From Macrostomum hystrix (taxonomy: Eukaryota; Platyhelminthes; Macrostomidae), in assembly GCA_950097015.1 (NCBI GenBank), contig CATNEN010000035.1:261001-325000 (forward strand): a DNA stretch of 64,000 bases, written 5' to 3'. Positions 58,401 through 62,621 of the stretch are shown here, in pieces. Each line of letters starts with the position of its first letter. Within the stretch, counting starts at the first letter, position 1. Position numbers and translations under genes: made by a program. Under the pieces are notes generated by a model. That model did no database searches. It saw nothing but the letters and a program-made list of their open reading frames with translations, and was not told the origin of the DNA.

Positions 58401-61176
58401 GCGCGATCTCGATGCTAACCTGGACCGCGTCGAACGACGTCTATCCCAGTTGGAGACCCAACGCGACGCCTGGGAGCGAGTGTCCGCCGAGGCAGACGAT
58501 CTTAGTGATTGGCTGCGAGATCGCGAAGCCGAAGCCGGAGCACTCGTTGACGTCTTTGCGATTGAGCGGCTGCGCGACGAGGTGGCCGCGAAGTCGATCT
58601 CGCACGAGCTCGCCGAGGCGAAGCCACAGCTAAAAGCGGCCAGGGACTCTCTGCTGCGTCGCTTGGACGGCATGGCAGCGCAGAAACGTCAGGCGGAGGC
58701 CCTGGAGGAGGAGCGCAAGCAGCGCCAAATGGCTAAGGAGCTAGAGATGGAAGAGCTCCGTCTGCGAGTCAGCCGTGCTCGACTAGCAGCTGCGGCGCCA
58801 TCGGGCGACGGTGCGGACGTCGGCTCACCGGTGAGTTAGACTATTGGTGGACTCTAGCGAGCTTCGAATGCTTAAGCTATGTTTTAAGAGCTCCTTCGCT
58901 CATCCATGTTGAATAAAATTTTCCCCAATGACTAAAGTGATCATCAGTAGATTTTGCAATAATTAACTTTATAACATTTTTAAACGTCAATATTTGAGTA
59001 CTTTTTAAGTACTTTGAAGTGATGGCAATATTTCATCAGTGAGCTATGTGCGATATCACTGTGCCTTGGGTGTTGGCCCTTATGAAGGGGGGGGGTAAAT
59101 TGCAGGGCAAGCCCGCAAGCATTCTCTTCATGGCTGCGCCAAAACGTATGACCTCATCGCGGATTCGAGCTCAGGAACCTTAGAGAGTCAGACGCGTTGC
59201 GGCACTGTCTGAAGTGACAAACTTTTATATTATTGATTTTGTGTGAAAAAAGTTATAATTGAACTTAATGCCTTAGTTTGGAGTTTAAAAATCCTAATCC
59301 TAATCGTACAAATCATATTTTCTGTCTGGTCTTATTGATTGTTGCGTATTTCAATAGTTTTCAGTGCTACAAAAAATCTCAAACACTCATAAATCTCTTT
59401 GAATCGTGATCTTCCGAAGCAACGCCGCCAAAGAATCAGCTGCTCATGCAGACAGCGCAGCTCGTTCGTGGCCTTCTACACGCCGGTGTTCTCCGTGCAA
59501 GCCTACTGGTACGGACGGTGCGGCGTCCAGCAGGTATACCAGCTGCTCAGCAAGCTGCTGGCTTGCTCAATGGCAACATCATTATCGATTAGCCTAGTTA
59601 TTGATTCCTGAGTGGTTGAGAGCAACCAGTTGTTGGACAGACTAAGAAAAAGCGCACCACCCTTTGATTTACTTGATTCTCGGCGAGCAGAAGGAAATTA
59701 ATTTCATCCTGCACTTTCGATTCCTTGCTCGGTGTTTGTTGAGCAGGAAAAATCAATAGCAAATATCTAACTATATCAATCCGCCTTTCTAGGCGTCAAT
59801 TTAAAAGTATTGCACGACTGAATCTGCCAGCACGTTTGATAAGCTTCTACGATGAAATCTTTCCATTGTTAGCCAAGAACAAATGTTCCTGATTTGCATT
59901 CTGTGATTCGCGATGATGTTACGAAGTAATATGTTGCCTTGGTATTGCTGGTACCTAGAGATACGAGTATTTGACACTTCAGACATGCCTATTTTGTCTA
60001 TTTGCGAATTTACTTTCATTCTGAGGTTTGAGCACGAAATGTTGCGTGACTGCTCAGATTTTAACCAGATTGATTACAGGTATCGTTGGGCGAGCACCGA
60101 CCTCACCCCGAAGGCAGAGCTTTGAAGTTTGAGATAGGGCGAATAAAAAATGAAACAGAATCGATCAATAGAACTCATGATGCACTTACGAATTACTAAC
60201 ATTTCATATACAGAACTGTGCGCTTTGTTTACTTACTTTTTTTATTAAAAAAACGTAGTGTGATAATTTAACTATACCAATCATCTTGAACTACCTTACC
60301 CTACGCTTGTGGGTGACTGACCACACGCATTTCCTCCGAAACCTTCAGCACTGGGACCGTCAGACCCAGACGCCGTGCCACACTGCCACGCAGACGAACA
60401 AGAAGCAGCAGGCGGCAAGCGCAATGGACCTGACCGATTCGTCACTGTTCGACCGGCCTGTGCGCGACATTCAGTTGCGCAACTCCGGTGGCGGCAGCGG
60501 CATCTCCCGACGTCTCTGGCCCTACCACTCCACCTGGGACACCAGCTACAAGGAGGACCCCATCGAAAGCCTGCGACGCACTCTAGCCGACATGGAGGCC
60601 CACGGCATCAGTTCAGCGCAGCAAGTGCGCCAGCAGCCGGTACGACCCATGTCGGCGGCGTCGCCGCATCCTCCAACGTCGTCCCAATCTCTGCAGCACC
60701 CGGTTTCCGCTCGCGCCTCAACACCAGTCGTCGGCCTAACGCGTACCGACGCTTTCAACGACGTGCTGGCGTCAGCACGCGGTGAGTCGGTTCGACGTTC
60801 AGCGCCATCGACGGCGTCTCTCTCCGCTTCCGCTACTGGCAAGCGAGCCGCTAGCGCGCCACGGCGAAACTACGGCAGCGGCTCCAGTAGGCGCGATCGC
60901 TCAGTCAGTCCGGCCGTTGGCGTTGCCACTGGTGGTGGCAGTGGTTACATCATCAATGGCGACAACGACTACGACGAGACTGGTGCTTCGGATGCGAACC
61001 GACGCTTGCCGCAGCCATCGACCAAGCAGCTTACCAAGCAGTTCGTGCGCGACTATGAGCAACTGCTGGTGGAGCCGGGCAATCACAAGCAGCCGTCGCC
61101 GAGGTCGAGTCTGGACCGCGCTGAGCGAGCCTCGCACAGTATGCGCGATGTGGCCACCAAGCTTAGGAAGTCGTGA
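13649..61176 (+). CDS. SYNE1: Giant nesprin (SYNE/MSP-300/ANC-1) orthologue: paired CH domains, spectrin repeats, no visible KASH
   Basis: Twenty-nine exons join in consistent phase to 19,737 nt, 6,578 residues. The N-terminus is a tandem calponin-homology actin-binding domain whose motifs ([64 protein letters not shown]) closely follow human nesprin-1. The spectrin repeats right after the CH pair also match nesprin-1 ([30 protein letters not shown]). Nesprins tie the nuclear envelope to F-actin; KASH-less forms bind actin and cytoplasmic structures (family knowledge). Length compares with about 8,800 in human nesprin-1. The tail has no membrane segment and no terminal P-P-P-x. Four alternative start exons precede the common CH exon. 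Confidence 0.93.
13740..15005. other. Nesprin intron 1, AT-rich
   Basis: No exon or element supported before the SINE at 15008. Confidence 0.4.
15008..15300 (+). mobile_element. tRNA-derived SINE, family 2
   Basis: Sense copy. The tRNA-like head has A box tagcccagtggctagggcg and B box ggttcgattcc. The body reads gcttcagttcacccagctgt and ggctgcacatctgacccaat. No anticodon arm can be folded into a working tRNA. Confidence 0.9.
15301..15925. other. Intron sequence, AT-rich
   Basis: Nothing recognised. Confidence 0.35.
15926..16425. repeat. 24-bp minisatellite in nesprin intron 1
   Basis: Unit gatgagaaatccatgagatt plus gtgg, about 20 copies. A 24-bp unit leaves frames open on both strands (an 8-residue periodic frame each way); these are not genes. 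Confidence 0.95.
17027..17130 (+). repeat. Dispersed repeat, copy 1
   Basis: Shares tgaaattttgtgag, then a-g-a-c-a-c-x-c-c-g-a-c-g-a-g-a-a-t-c and ttgaatatctcgacg, with 46960-47068. A SINE starts directly at its right end. Confidence 0.7.
17132..17487 (+). mobile_element. tRNA-derived SINE, family 1, full length
   Basis: A box gtggtagagcagttaatgcg, B box gagttcgattcc, full body and ATT tail. One of the most complete copies. Confidence 0.9.
17858..17975. repeat. Foldback/imperfect inverted repeat
   Basis: Left arm 17858-17885 (ctagcccagactggtctagc) and right arm 17949-17975 (agctagactgggctagg) are near complements. The outer end cgtatgcagaaag resembles the MITE end cgtatgaataaag. Confidence 0.5.
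18000..18690. other. Intron sequence between alternative first exons
   Basis: No supported exon. It may hold promoter and 5' UTR sequence for first exon B. The stretch 18460-18660 is GC-richer but has no clear splice borders. Confidence 0.35.
18804..18882 (+). CDS. SYNE1: Nesprin alternative first exon B
   Basis: ATG at 18804 gives [20 protein letters not shown], ending R-A-L-F-Y-R, then a phase 1 donor CGAG|gtgagc. The frame is open further upstream to an ATG at 18699, so the start may be earlier. G/C-ending codons mark the final part. It joins the CH exon as LFYR-DEQERV. Confidence 0.6.
19556..19667 (+). CDS. SYNE1: Nesprin alternative first exon C
   Basis: ATG at 19556 gives [20 protein letters not shown], ending F-G-E-K-I-Y-I-F-K, with phase 1 donor AAAG|gtgagc. 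It joins the common exon as IFK-DEQERV. Confidence 0.65.
20101..20656 (+). CDS. SYNE1: Nesprin alternative first exon D (polyQ start, 185 codons)
   Basis: The ATG at 20101 opens a CAG-repeat-coded run of about nine glutamines, then an Arg/Ser/Glu-rich region, a segment with [19 protein letters not shown], an acidic stretch ([14 protein letters not shown]), and the end DAAIVIFR. Phase 1 donor CGGT|gtaagg. No known domain. It would give a nesprin with a long disordered N-terminal extension; the junction residue becomes Tyr instead of Asp. Confidence 0.65.
20657..21684. other. Intron before the common CH exon
   Basis: AT-rich, with no exon supported. Confidence 0.4.
21685..21926 (+). CDS. SYNE1: Nesprin exon, first CH domain
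   Basis: Acceptor cgatctcattccag, phase 1 entry; donor GAG|gtgagt, phase 0. It encodes [20 protein letters not shown], then [20 protein letters not shown] and [20 protein letters not shown]. These are the actin-binding CH1 signatures in the same order and spacing as in nesprin-1. Confidence 0.95.
22456..22480. repeat. CT dinucleotide run
   Basis: Simple sequence (ct)n of about 25 bases within intron DNA. Confidence 0.8.
22755..23059 (-). mobile_element. tRNA-derived SINE, family 2, with target-site duplication
   Basis: Antisense full copy. Flanked by the 10-bp direct repeat tctgagacta at 22745-22754 and 23060-23069. The tail is (aat)n on this strand. A clean, fairly recent insertion. Confidence 0.92.
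23598..23690 (+). CDS. SYNE1: Nesprin exon, end of CH1
   Basis: 93 nt, phase 0 both ends. Encodes [20 protein letters not shown] followed by [11 protein letters not shown], almost identical to nesprin-1. Acceptor cccgcag, donor CAG|gtaaat. Confidence 0.95.
23767..24088 (+). CDS. SYNE1: Nesprin exon, second CH domain
   Basis: Encodes [12 protein letters not shown], then [60 protein letters not shown] and [10 protein letters not shown]. Matches the nesprin CH2. The linker between the CH domains is short compared with nesprin-1. Donor GAAG|gtgaga, phase 1. Confidence 0.95.
24171..24527 (+). mobile_element. tRNA-derived SINE, family 1, with 14-bp target-site duplication
   Basis: Full-length copy between direct repeats aagttcgaaggtta at 24157-24170 and 24528-24541. 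Tail (att)n. In sense orientation within a nesprin intron. Confidence 0.93.
24683..24789 (+). CDS. SYNE1: Nesprin exon, end of CH2
   Basis: Encodes (D)[20 protein letters not shown] and AYPEGG, matching nesprin-1's [20 protein letters not shown]. Acceptor gaacttacag, donor CAG|gtaggc, phase 0. Confidence 0.95.
24790..25738. other. Nesprin intron, AT-rich, with a hairpin
   Basis: Contains the perfect 11-bp stem hairpin at 25545-25578, reported in the findings. Otherwise nothing recognised. Confidence 0.5.
25739..25843 (+). CDS. SYNE1: Nesprin exon, linker after CH domains
   Basis: 35 codons, phase 0. [20 protein letters not shown] and an amphipathic [12 protein letters not shown]. Acceptor ccaatcacag, donor GAG|gtgggt. 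A helical linker into the rod. Confidence 0.8.
25934..27460 (+). CDS. SYNE1: Nesprin exon, first spectrin repeats
   Basis: 509 codons. Strong match to the nesprin-1 N-terminal rod: [58 protein letters not shown] and [20 protein letters not shown]. Repeats start with the usual W-x(11)-L pattern. Acceptor tcgaatgcag; donor AAG|gtgcga, a weak site supported by phase and the in-frame stop beyond. Confidence 0.93.
27546..27689 (+). CDS. SYNE1: Nesprin rod exon
   Basis: 48 codons, phase 0. [20 protein letters not shown] and [15 protein letters not shown], a spectrin helix. Acceptor cctattatgcag, donor AAG|gtactc. Confidence 0.85.
27690..28165. other. Nesprin intron
   Basis: AT-rich; a GA-rich run at about 27843-27875. 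A perfect tactaac branch-point string lies eight bases before the next acceptor. Confidence 0.4.
28166..28603 (+). CDS. SYNE1: Nesprin rod exon
   Basis: Encodes [20 protein letters not shown] and [17 protein letters not shown], matching nesprin-1's DPEELLRRHTEFF region. The start is not certain: acceptor cacataag (used here) and a second one, actaacacag at about 28261, are both in phase 0. Donor AGC|gtgagt. Confidence 0.82.
28668..28870. repeat. 28-bp minisatellite in a nesprin intron
   Basis: Unit cctcactccattaccctgtc plus ttgcccca, about seven copies, some degenerate. Confidence 0.9.
29166..29327 (+). CDS. SYNE1: Nesprin rod exon
   Basis: 54 codons, phase 0. [20 protein letters not shown] and [20 protein letters not shown], equivalent to a region of nesprin-1 just before its EHRVFF motif. 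Acceptor gcattccag, donor GAA|gttagt. Confidence 0.88.
29375..29645 (-). mobile_element. tRNA-derived SINE, family 2, diverged
   Basis: Antisense copy with gtggagtcgggattcgaacc (inverted B box) and the ATT-type tail. More diverged and with small deletions. Confidence 0.85.
29739..29962 (+). CDS. SYNE1: Nesprin rod exon
   Basis: [20 protein letters not shown] and [17 protein letters not shown], parallel to nesprin-1's VFFSDKGPHHLCEKRL. Ends in phase 2 at GACAA|gtgagt, and the following G completes Lys. Confidence 0.9.
30081..33593 (+). CDS. SYNE1: Nesprin rod, 3.5-kb exon
   Basis: 1,171 codons with no interruption. Continuous spectrin-type heptad sequence, highly charged (Asp, Glu, Lys, Arg) and leucine-rich. 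Typical repeat starts such as [40 protein letters not shown] and LFDEL-type helix ends recur about every 105-115 residues. Acceptor gaatctgacag, donor CAAG|gtagga, phase 2. Confidence 0.95.
34035..34387 (-). mobile_element. tRNA-derived SINE, family 1, with near-perfect target-site duplication
   Basis: Antisense full copy (inverted A box ccgctctgccaccgacc). Flanks cgatacagacctta (34021-34034) and cgatacatacctta (34388-34401) are 14-bp direct repeats with one mismatch. Confidence 0.92.
34440..34884 (+). CDS. SYNE1: Nesprin rod exon
   Basis: Frame (R)[19 protein letters not shown] through ARDLDAW-type helices ([18 protein letters not shown]). Acceptor ttttatcag, phase 2 entry; donor GAG|gtaagt, phase 0. 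Confidence 0.9.
34885..36104. other. Nesprin intron, 1.2 kb
   Basis: A GC-richer middle (35160-35900) has open frames on both strands, but none has homology, splice logic or codon bias. I call no gene here. Confidence 0.4.
36105..37088 (+). CDS. SYNE1: Nesprin rod exon
   Basis: 328 codons, phase 0. Begins [20 protein letters not shown]; contains [20 protein letters not shown] near the end, a canonical spectrin-repeat helix A. Acceptor atctccacag, donor CGG|gtgagg. Confidence 0.92.
37089..38350. other. Nesprin intron, 1.3 kb
   Basis: AT-rich; no element recognised. Confidence 0.4.
38408..39468 (+). CDS. SYNE1: Nesprin rod exon (possible internal start just upstream)
   Basis: Starts [20 protein letters not shown], continuing the previous exon's QLQFYR as a spectrin helix B/C join. 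An in-frame ATG at 38351 with a favourable context (gtcATGG) opens the same frame before the acceptor, so an isoform could begin there. Donor ACAGG|gtcagt, phase 2. Confidence 0.9.
39559..40828 (+). CDS. SYNE1: Nesprin rod exon
   Basis: Starts (G)[19 protein letters not shown]; 423 codons of spectrin repeats. Acceptor actcctttcag, donor CAG|gtaagc, phase 0. Spectrin-helix end motif [13 protein letters not shown] at the 3' end. Confidence 0.92.
41331..41741 (+). CDS. SYNE1: Nesprin rod exon with GC donor
   Basis: 137 codons starting [20 protein letters not shown]. Spectrin homology stops at SQAKAK. The only phase-compatible exit is AAG|gcaagg, a GC-AG intron. Read-through would add unrelated codons to a stop at 41840. 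Confidence 0.88.
42770..43065. repeat. 55-bp tandem repeat with alternating subtypes
   Basis: Unit catgacaccattcctgccgc plus cctcaccccaccctgcgtac and attgtctrtg. Successive copies alternate between tctatggacctcatg and tctgtgacgtcatg, giving a two-unit, roughly 110-bp higher-order period. About five copies. Confidence 0.9.
43155..44612 (+). CDS. SYNE1: Nesprin rod exon
   Basis: 486 codons, phase 0. Starts [20 protein letters not shown]. Spectrin repeats, Ala/Glu/Arg-rich, strong G/C third positions. Acceptor cctaaaacag, donor AAG|gtcagt. Confidence 0.93.
44726..45024 (+). mobile_element. tRNA-derived SINE, family 1, internally deleted
   Basis: Starts ggggtcggtggcagagcggt. Lacks the B box and part of the middle body, retains tgtgtgctcaggagtcagca and the 3' end. 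No clear target duplication. Confidence 0.88.
45640..45907. repeat. 12-bp minisatellite in a nesprin intron
   Basis: Unit cagccatctacc, about 22 copies with variants (aaccatc, agccatatacc). The minus strand stays open as a Trp-rich 4-residue repeat; this is period-driven and not a gene. Confidence 0.95.
45910..46955. other. Nesprin intron
   Basis: No exon seen; mixed composition. Confidence 0.4.
46960..47068 (+). repeat. Dispersed repeat, copy 2
   Basis: Same order of motifs as 17027-17130: aaattttgtgag, then a-c-a-c-c-a-g-a-c-a-c, cgacgagaatcc and ttgaatatctcgacg. Confidence 0.7.
47313..48245 (+). CDS. SYNE1: Nesprin rod exon
   Basis: 311 codons, phase 0. Starts [20 protein letters not shown]. 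Acceptor tcgatttcaag; donor CAG|gtgcgg, weak, followed three codons later by a stop. Spectrin repeats, very GC-rich. Confidence 0.9.
48342..51124 (+). CDS. SYNE1: Nesprin rod, 2.8-kb exon
   Basis: 927 codons. Multiple spectrin repeats with helix starts such as [20 protein letters not shown] and [20 protein letters not shown]. An interrupted Gln run (KQQQQQD) is coded by cag repeats. Acceptor tttttacacag, donor AGCAG|gtgaaa, phase 2. Confidence 0.94.
51364..51952 (+). CDS. SYNE1: Nesprin rod exon
   Basis: Starts (R)[19 protein letters not shown]; one to two spectrin repeats with [20 protein letters not shown]. Acceptor gtcgcacag, donor CAG|gtagga, phase 0. Confidence 0.92.
51953..53270. other. 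Nesprin intron, 1.4 kb; possible internal promoter near its end
   Basis: AT-rich until about 53100. The last 200 bases are GC-richer and hold (cag)n plus an in-frame ATG leading straight into the next exon. Confidence 0.4.
53275..53328 (+). CDS. SYNE1: Possible internal first exon (short nesprin isoform)
   Basis: ATG at 53275 reads [18 protein letters not shown] and runs in frame into the spectrin exon at 53329. An in-frame stop lies upstream. Short isoforms from internal promoters are known for vertebrate nesprin-1. The same stretch also acts as the acceptor (gattccag), so it may be intron only. Confidence 0.35.
53329..53481 (+). CDS. SYNE1: Nesprin rod exon
   Basis: 51 codons, phase 0: [20 protein letters not shown] and [18 protein letters not shown], a spectrin helix B/C pair. 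Donor TCA|gtgagt. Confidence 0.92.
53600..54418. repeat. 21-bp minisatellite in a nesprin intron
   Basis: Unit ttagaatcctttagaaatcc plus a, about 38 copies, with nested duplications of blocks that contain the variants aaaatccatt and gaatcattt. The minus-strand 224-codon frame (D-S-N-G-F-L-K) is period-driven. Confidence 0.95.
54420..55306. other. Nesprin intron, AT-rich
   Basis: Nothing recognised. Confidence 0.4.
55307..55471 (+). CDS. SYNE1: Nesprin rod exon
   Basis: 55 codons, phase 0. [20 protein letters not shown] and [14 protein letters not shown], a spectrin helix A. Acceptor aatttgccag, donor CGG|gtgagt. Confidence 0.92.
55569..55901 (+). CDS. SYNE1: Nesprin rod exon
   Basis: 111 codons, phase 0. 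[20 protein letters not shown] through [20 protein letters not shown]. Acceptor cgcctgccag, donor AAG|gtgaga. Confidence 0.92.
56458..56502 (+). CDS. SYNE1: Nesprin small exon, probably alternatively spliced
   Basis: 45 nt, phase 0 at both ends: acceptor gccatttttcag, donor AAG|gtgcgt. Encodes [15 protein letters not shown], a basic insert between helices that would otherwise join as [13 protein letters not shown]. Skipping it keeps the frame. Confidence 0.6.
56770..57015. repeat. 28-bp minisatellite in a nesprin intron
   Basis: Unit tgaacacaatgatgcggtcc plus agtttaac, about nine copies. Confidence 0.95.
57296..57448 (+). CDS. SYNE1: Nesprin rod exon
   Basis: 51 codons, phase 0: [20 protein letters not shown] and [15 protein letters not shown]. 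Acceptor cctatttttag, donor GGT|gtgagt. Confidence 0.92.
57580..57924 (+). CDS. SYNE1: Nesprin rod exon
   Basis: 115 codons, phase 0: [20 protein letters not shown] and [17 protein letters not shown], a whole spectrin repeat. Acceptor ttgtttcag, donor AAG|gttagt. Confidence 0.93.
58012..58830 (+). CDS. SYNE1: Nesprin last spectrin exon with an inserted loop
   Basis: 273 codons, phase 0. [20 protein letters not shown] and DRWLHSDL begin a repeat. A Gly/Ala/Pro-rich non-helical stretch of about 50 residues (around [15 protein letters not shown]) interrupts it. A final repeat and a long charged helix with [20 protein letters not shown] follow. Donor CCG|gtgagt. Confidence 0.9.
59062..59214 (-). 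mobile_element. tRNA-derived SINE, family 1, fragment
   Basis: Antisense piece with ggattcgagctcaggaacc (inverted B box region) and caagcccgcaagcattctc. The 3' body is lost. Confidence 0.75.
59420..59533 (+). CDS. SYNE1: Candidate cassette exon, unrecognised
   Basis: 114 nt, between acceptor-like cttccgaag and donor CAG|gtatac, phase 0 on both sides if joined to 58830 and 60349. Reads [20 protein letters not shown] then [14 protein letters not shown]. Nearly every codon from 59460 ends in G or C, unlike the surrounding intron. No known motif; not KASH-like. Confidence 0.35.
60080..60125 (+). CDS. SYNE1: Candidate alternative terminal exon
   Basis: Acceptor tgattacag, then codons for [14 protein letters not shown] and TGA, with AATAAA at 60142. 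Entry phase for this frame would be 2, which no upstream donor that I call supplies; phase 0 from 58830 gives a different 40-residue tail. Tentative. Confidence 0.25.
60349..61176 (+). CDS. SYNE1: Nesprin terminal exon: serine-rich tail, no KASH
   Basis: Acceptor gaaaccttcag, phase 0; stop TGA at 61174-61176. 275 residues: [40 protein letters not shown], then the most ordered-looking part [20 protein letters not shown] plus [14 protein letters not shown]. After that comes a long Ser/Ala/Pro/Gln-rich region with basic patches ([11 protein letters not shown]), ending in [10 protein letters not shown]. No hydrophobic segment. A start at the ATG 60423 as a separate gene cannot be excluded, but phase and spacing favour the nesprin tail. 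Confidence 0.8.
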   Translation, partial: HWDRQTQTPCHTATQTNKKQQAASAMDLTDSSLFDRPVRDIQLRNSGGGSGISRRLWPYHSTWDTSYKEDPIESLRRTLADMEAHGISSAQQVRQQPVRPMSAASPHPPTSSQSLQHPVSARASTPVVGLTRTDAFNDVLASARGESVRRSAPSTASLSASATGKRAASAPRRNYGSGSSRRDRSVSPAVGVATGGGSGYIINGDNDYDETGASDANRRLPQPSTKQLTKQFVRDYEQLLVEPGNHKQPSPRSSLDRAERASHSMRDVATKLRKS

Positions 61177-61413
61177 ATGTTTTAATCCACTGCGATTCTC
61201 CAAACTTATGCATGTTTAGCCTTGAAAAGTACAAGGCAGTTGGACCACTTGCCTGTTACTGCTGTTGGCACCTAAATTTGTATTTTTCAATTGCTGTTGT
61301 CTGCTGACTGATTGAATAGCTAATGCCTGGGTTGGCTAGATTGTACTTTTAACGCATCTGGAAGTTAGAATTTATTTTTTTCTAAAGCTCTCACAGATTG
61401 ATCTGTGCCGTCT

Positions 61414-61419
61414 AATAAA
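61414..61419 (+). terminator. Polyadenylation signal
   Basis: AATAAA about 240 bases after the nesprin stop; further copies at 61574 and beyond. Confidence 0.6.
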
Positions 61420-62620
61420 TTACTGTCAGCGTCTCATAATAACCTAGCCCTCCTTCTTTAGACATTATACATGTTTGCCACTTTCATCATTTTTAAATTC
61501 CATTTCTTCATCTTAGAAGTTCGTAGCTTTTTTCATACATTTATAAACTAGAATTGTTAGTCTAGATGAATGTAATAAAAAAAACAAAATTAAGAATAGT
61601 TTTCATGAAAAAAGTTTTTGTGATCAGACATCACCATAAATATATATATTATATTGAATATAAATAAAGCTGACAAAAAACAATATACAGAAATGTAAAA
61701 AATAAACTGGCTTTCTAGCTAGAAATAAAGGAAGTAATTTTCAAGTTATTCAAAATATAATTACGAGTATGAATAAACACAAAGTTTATATCGTGCATAT
61801 TTATATGTTTTATAGTGAAAATCTATATGTAAATTATATAACTTTTATACCATCATTTAGCTGCTTAAATTAGGGTCACATTTAAATTTTGCCATTCTTA
61901 GTCATGTTTTTTATTTAGTACTCCCTGACACATTTTTTTAAGTTCAGAAAACTTATTTCGCATTCGTTAGCATTCTTTTACCGGGTTTTTTAGTTAATTT
62001 CACTTCACATAATGTTATAGTGTGCCGGTCACTCTATATATGCACTAAACGAAGTTTTCATAATTCGTGAGTGTTACCTTTTGGTCTTGTTTAAAGGACA
62101 AAAAATCCTTTCGCTTTTCTTCCTCGGAACTTTATCCTTGATCATAGATGATTTTTATAATTGCTTTTTTAATTCTTTATCAAACTATCTCATATTCCTG
62201 ATACTATAATCCGTCCTTATTATACAATGTATTTTTCGTAGCATGCTATAAAATCACCAACCACGAAAGGTTTTGTAATCAGTATAAATTGTTTTTCTAT
62301 TTTAATAGTTTTTTATAGCAGTAAAAATATTTCGCTTCCGTAAATTAAGTAGAACAACGTACAGGAAATATATATGAAAGCTGGAAGGCAGAGCCAGTCA
62401 GAAACCAGGTGGTTCCTTGGTCAGGTTTCTCGATATTTTTTGAGCAACTCAAATTCCGGAATTGTGCACTTTTATTCGAGCGCATAAACTCGAAGCAATG
62501 CCTGCTACGAATGAATTTTTAGGTTGTTAGGTCTATAAATTCTGTTGCACAAAATACAGTTATACCCCGGTGTAAATTGCTCTCCTGGACATGCAGATTA
62601 TGTGTCATTGCGTCTAAACA
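61420..62620. other. AT-rich 3' flank
   Basis: No gene or element recognised. Confidence 0.5.
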
Positions 62621-62621
62621 A

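Noticed and set aside
59399-59611. KASH transmembrane domain
   Set aside because: The hydrophobic residues are interrupted by charged ones, there is no 20-residue membrane helix, and no P-P-P-x terminus.
60423-61176. An independent downstream gene starting at the ATG 60423
   Set aside because: The frame is open in front of this ATG up to a good acceptor at 60349 that fits phase 0 of the nesprin donor at 58830. A terminal nesprin exon is simpler, though not proven.
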